A stretch of 14,753 nucleotides of DNA, taken from DATBMY01 sp036554605 (GTDB taxonomy: Bacteria; Acidobacteriota; Blastocatellia; UBA7656). Positions 14,646 through 14,753 of this stretch are shown here, in pieces. The notes beneath the pieces are model-generated. The model saw nothing but the letters and a program-made list of their open reading frames with translations. It was not told the DNA's origin and made no database searches. The stretch is taken from assembly GCA_036554605.1 (NCBI GenBank), contig DATBMY010000258.1, positions 1-14,753 of the forward strand, in the 5' to 3' direction. Each line of letters starts with the position of its first letter. Position 1 is the first letter of the stretch. Both the position numbers and the translations under genes were made by a program.

Positions 14646-14753
14646 CTAAATGGTTGAGACGGGTTCCTTCTCGGGCGAGTTGCTCGAGAGTTTGGAAAAA
14701 TGATCGCCGTCGAGTCCCTGACCTTTAGCGGCGTTAAGCTGCTCGGCCTGGTC
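14646..14753 (-). CDS. Possible C-terminus of a minus-strand gene entering from the right edge
   Basis: On the minus strand the frame is open from the window edge to a TAG at 14648-14646 and encodes 35 hydrophilic residues (DQAEQLNAAKGQGLDGDHFS, then KLSSNSPEKEPVSTI), which read like a natural protein end. It would lie 70 bases upstream of the exported hypothetical gene in the same direction. On the other strand an ATG at 14700 opens a competing frame (MIAVESLTFSGVKLLGLV) that also runs off the edge and has GC-rich third positions. Only one of the two is likely real, and the window does not settle which. Confidence 0.4.
   Translation of the reverse strand, partial: DQAEQLNAAKGQGLDGDHFSKLSSNSPEKEPVSTI

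Overview
The window is GC-rich and carries about ten genes. It looks like an ordinary chromosomal stretch from a soil-type bacterium rich in exported proteins. The mix (an exported TPR-CHAT protein, very large subtilisin-like proteases with modular tails, TPR lipoprotein-like exported proteins, a stand-alone receiver protein) together with the codon style suggests Acidobacteriota, perhaps the Blastocatellia. That placement is an inference; no rRNA or marker gene is present. I see no phage, plasmid, integrase, transposase, CRISPR or tRNA genes.

Layout. (1) 2-1339, plus strand: the 3' part of an alkaline-phosphatase-superfamily phosphodiesterase, followed 30 bases later by a small protein with a MerR-like helix-turn-helix and a C-terminal membrane helix. 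(2) 1524-6010, minus strand: an exported TPR-CHAT protease-like protein (start at 4547) and a membrane-anchored transglutaminase-like protein (start at 6010), separated by a 314-base gap full of short hairpins. (3) 5982-8575, plus strand: two exported helical proteins coupled by an ATGA overlap, driven by a convincing promoter at 5933-5961 that lies inside the 5' end of the divergent transglutaminase gene. (4) 8598-8658: a perfect 25-bp inverted repeat between convergent genes. (5) 8672-12055, minus strand: a 1127-residue exported subtilisin-family protease with several propeptide-like modules, two Ig-like repeats and its own consensus promoter at 12210-12238. (6) 12336-13073, plus strand: a protein that keeps the zinc-ligand pattern of VanY-type (M15) peptidases although the usual catalytic Glu is Asp. 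(7) 13074-13571: an AT-richer gap with a terminator-like hairpin, then a CheY-like response regulator at 13572-13985 whose leader places a strong Shine-Dalgarno behind a hairpin. (8) 14000-14575, minus strand: an exported hypothetical protein; the right edge (14646-14753) probably holds the C-terminus of another minus-strand gene.

Most products (six of nine complete or nearly complete genes) carry signal peptides or membrane anchors, so the region mainly serves the envelope or periplasm: proteolysis (S8, CHAT, M15-like), peptide crosslinking or cleavage (transglutaminase fold), and TPR scaffolds. Nothing in the sequence proves that they act together. The most unusual signals are the hairpin-bridged ribosome site before the response regulator, the divergent 5' overlap at about 5982-6010, the hairpin array at 4611-4788, the almost identical 120-bp TPR units, and the cryptic M15-like protein.
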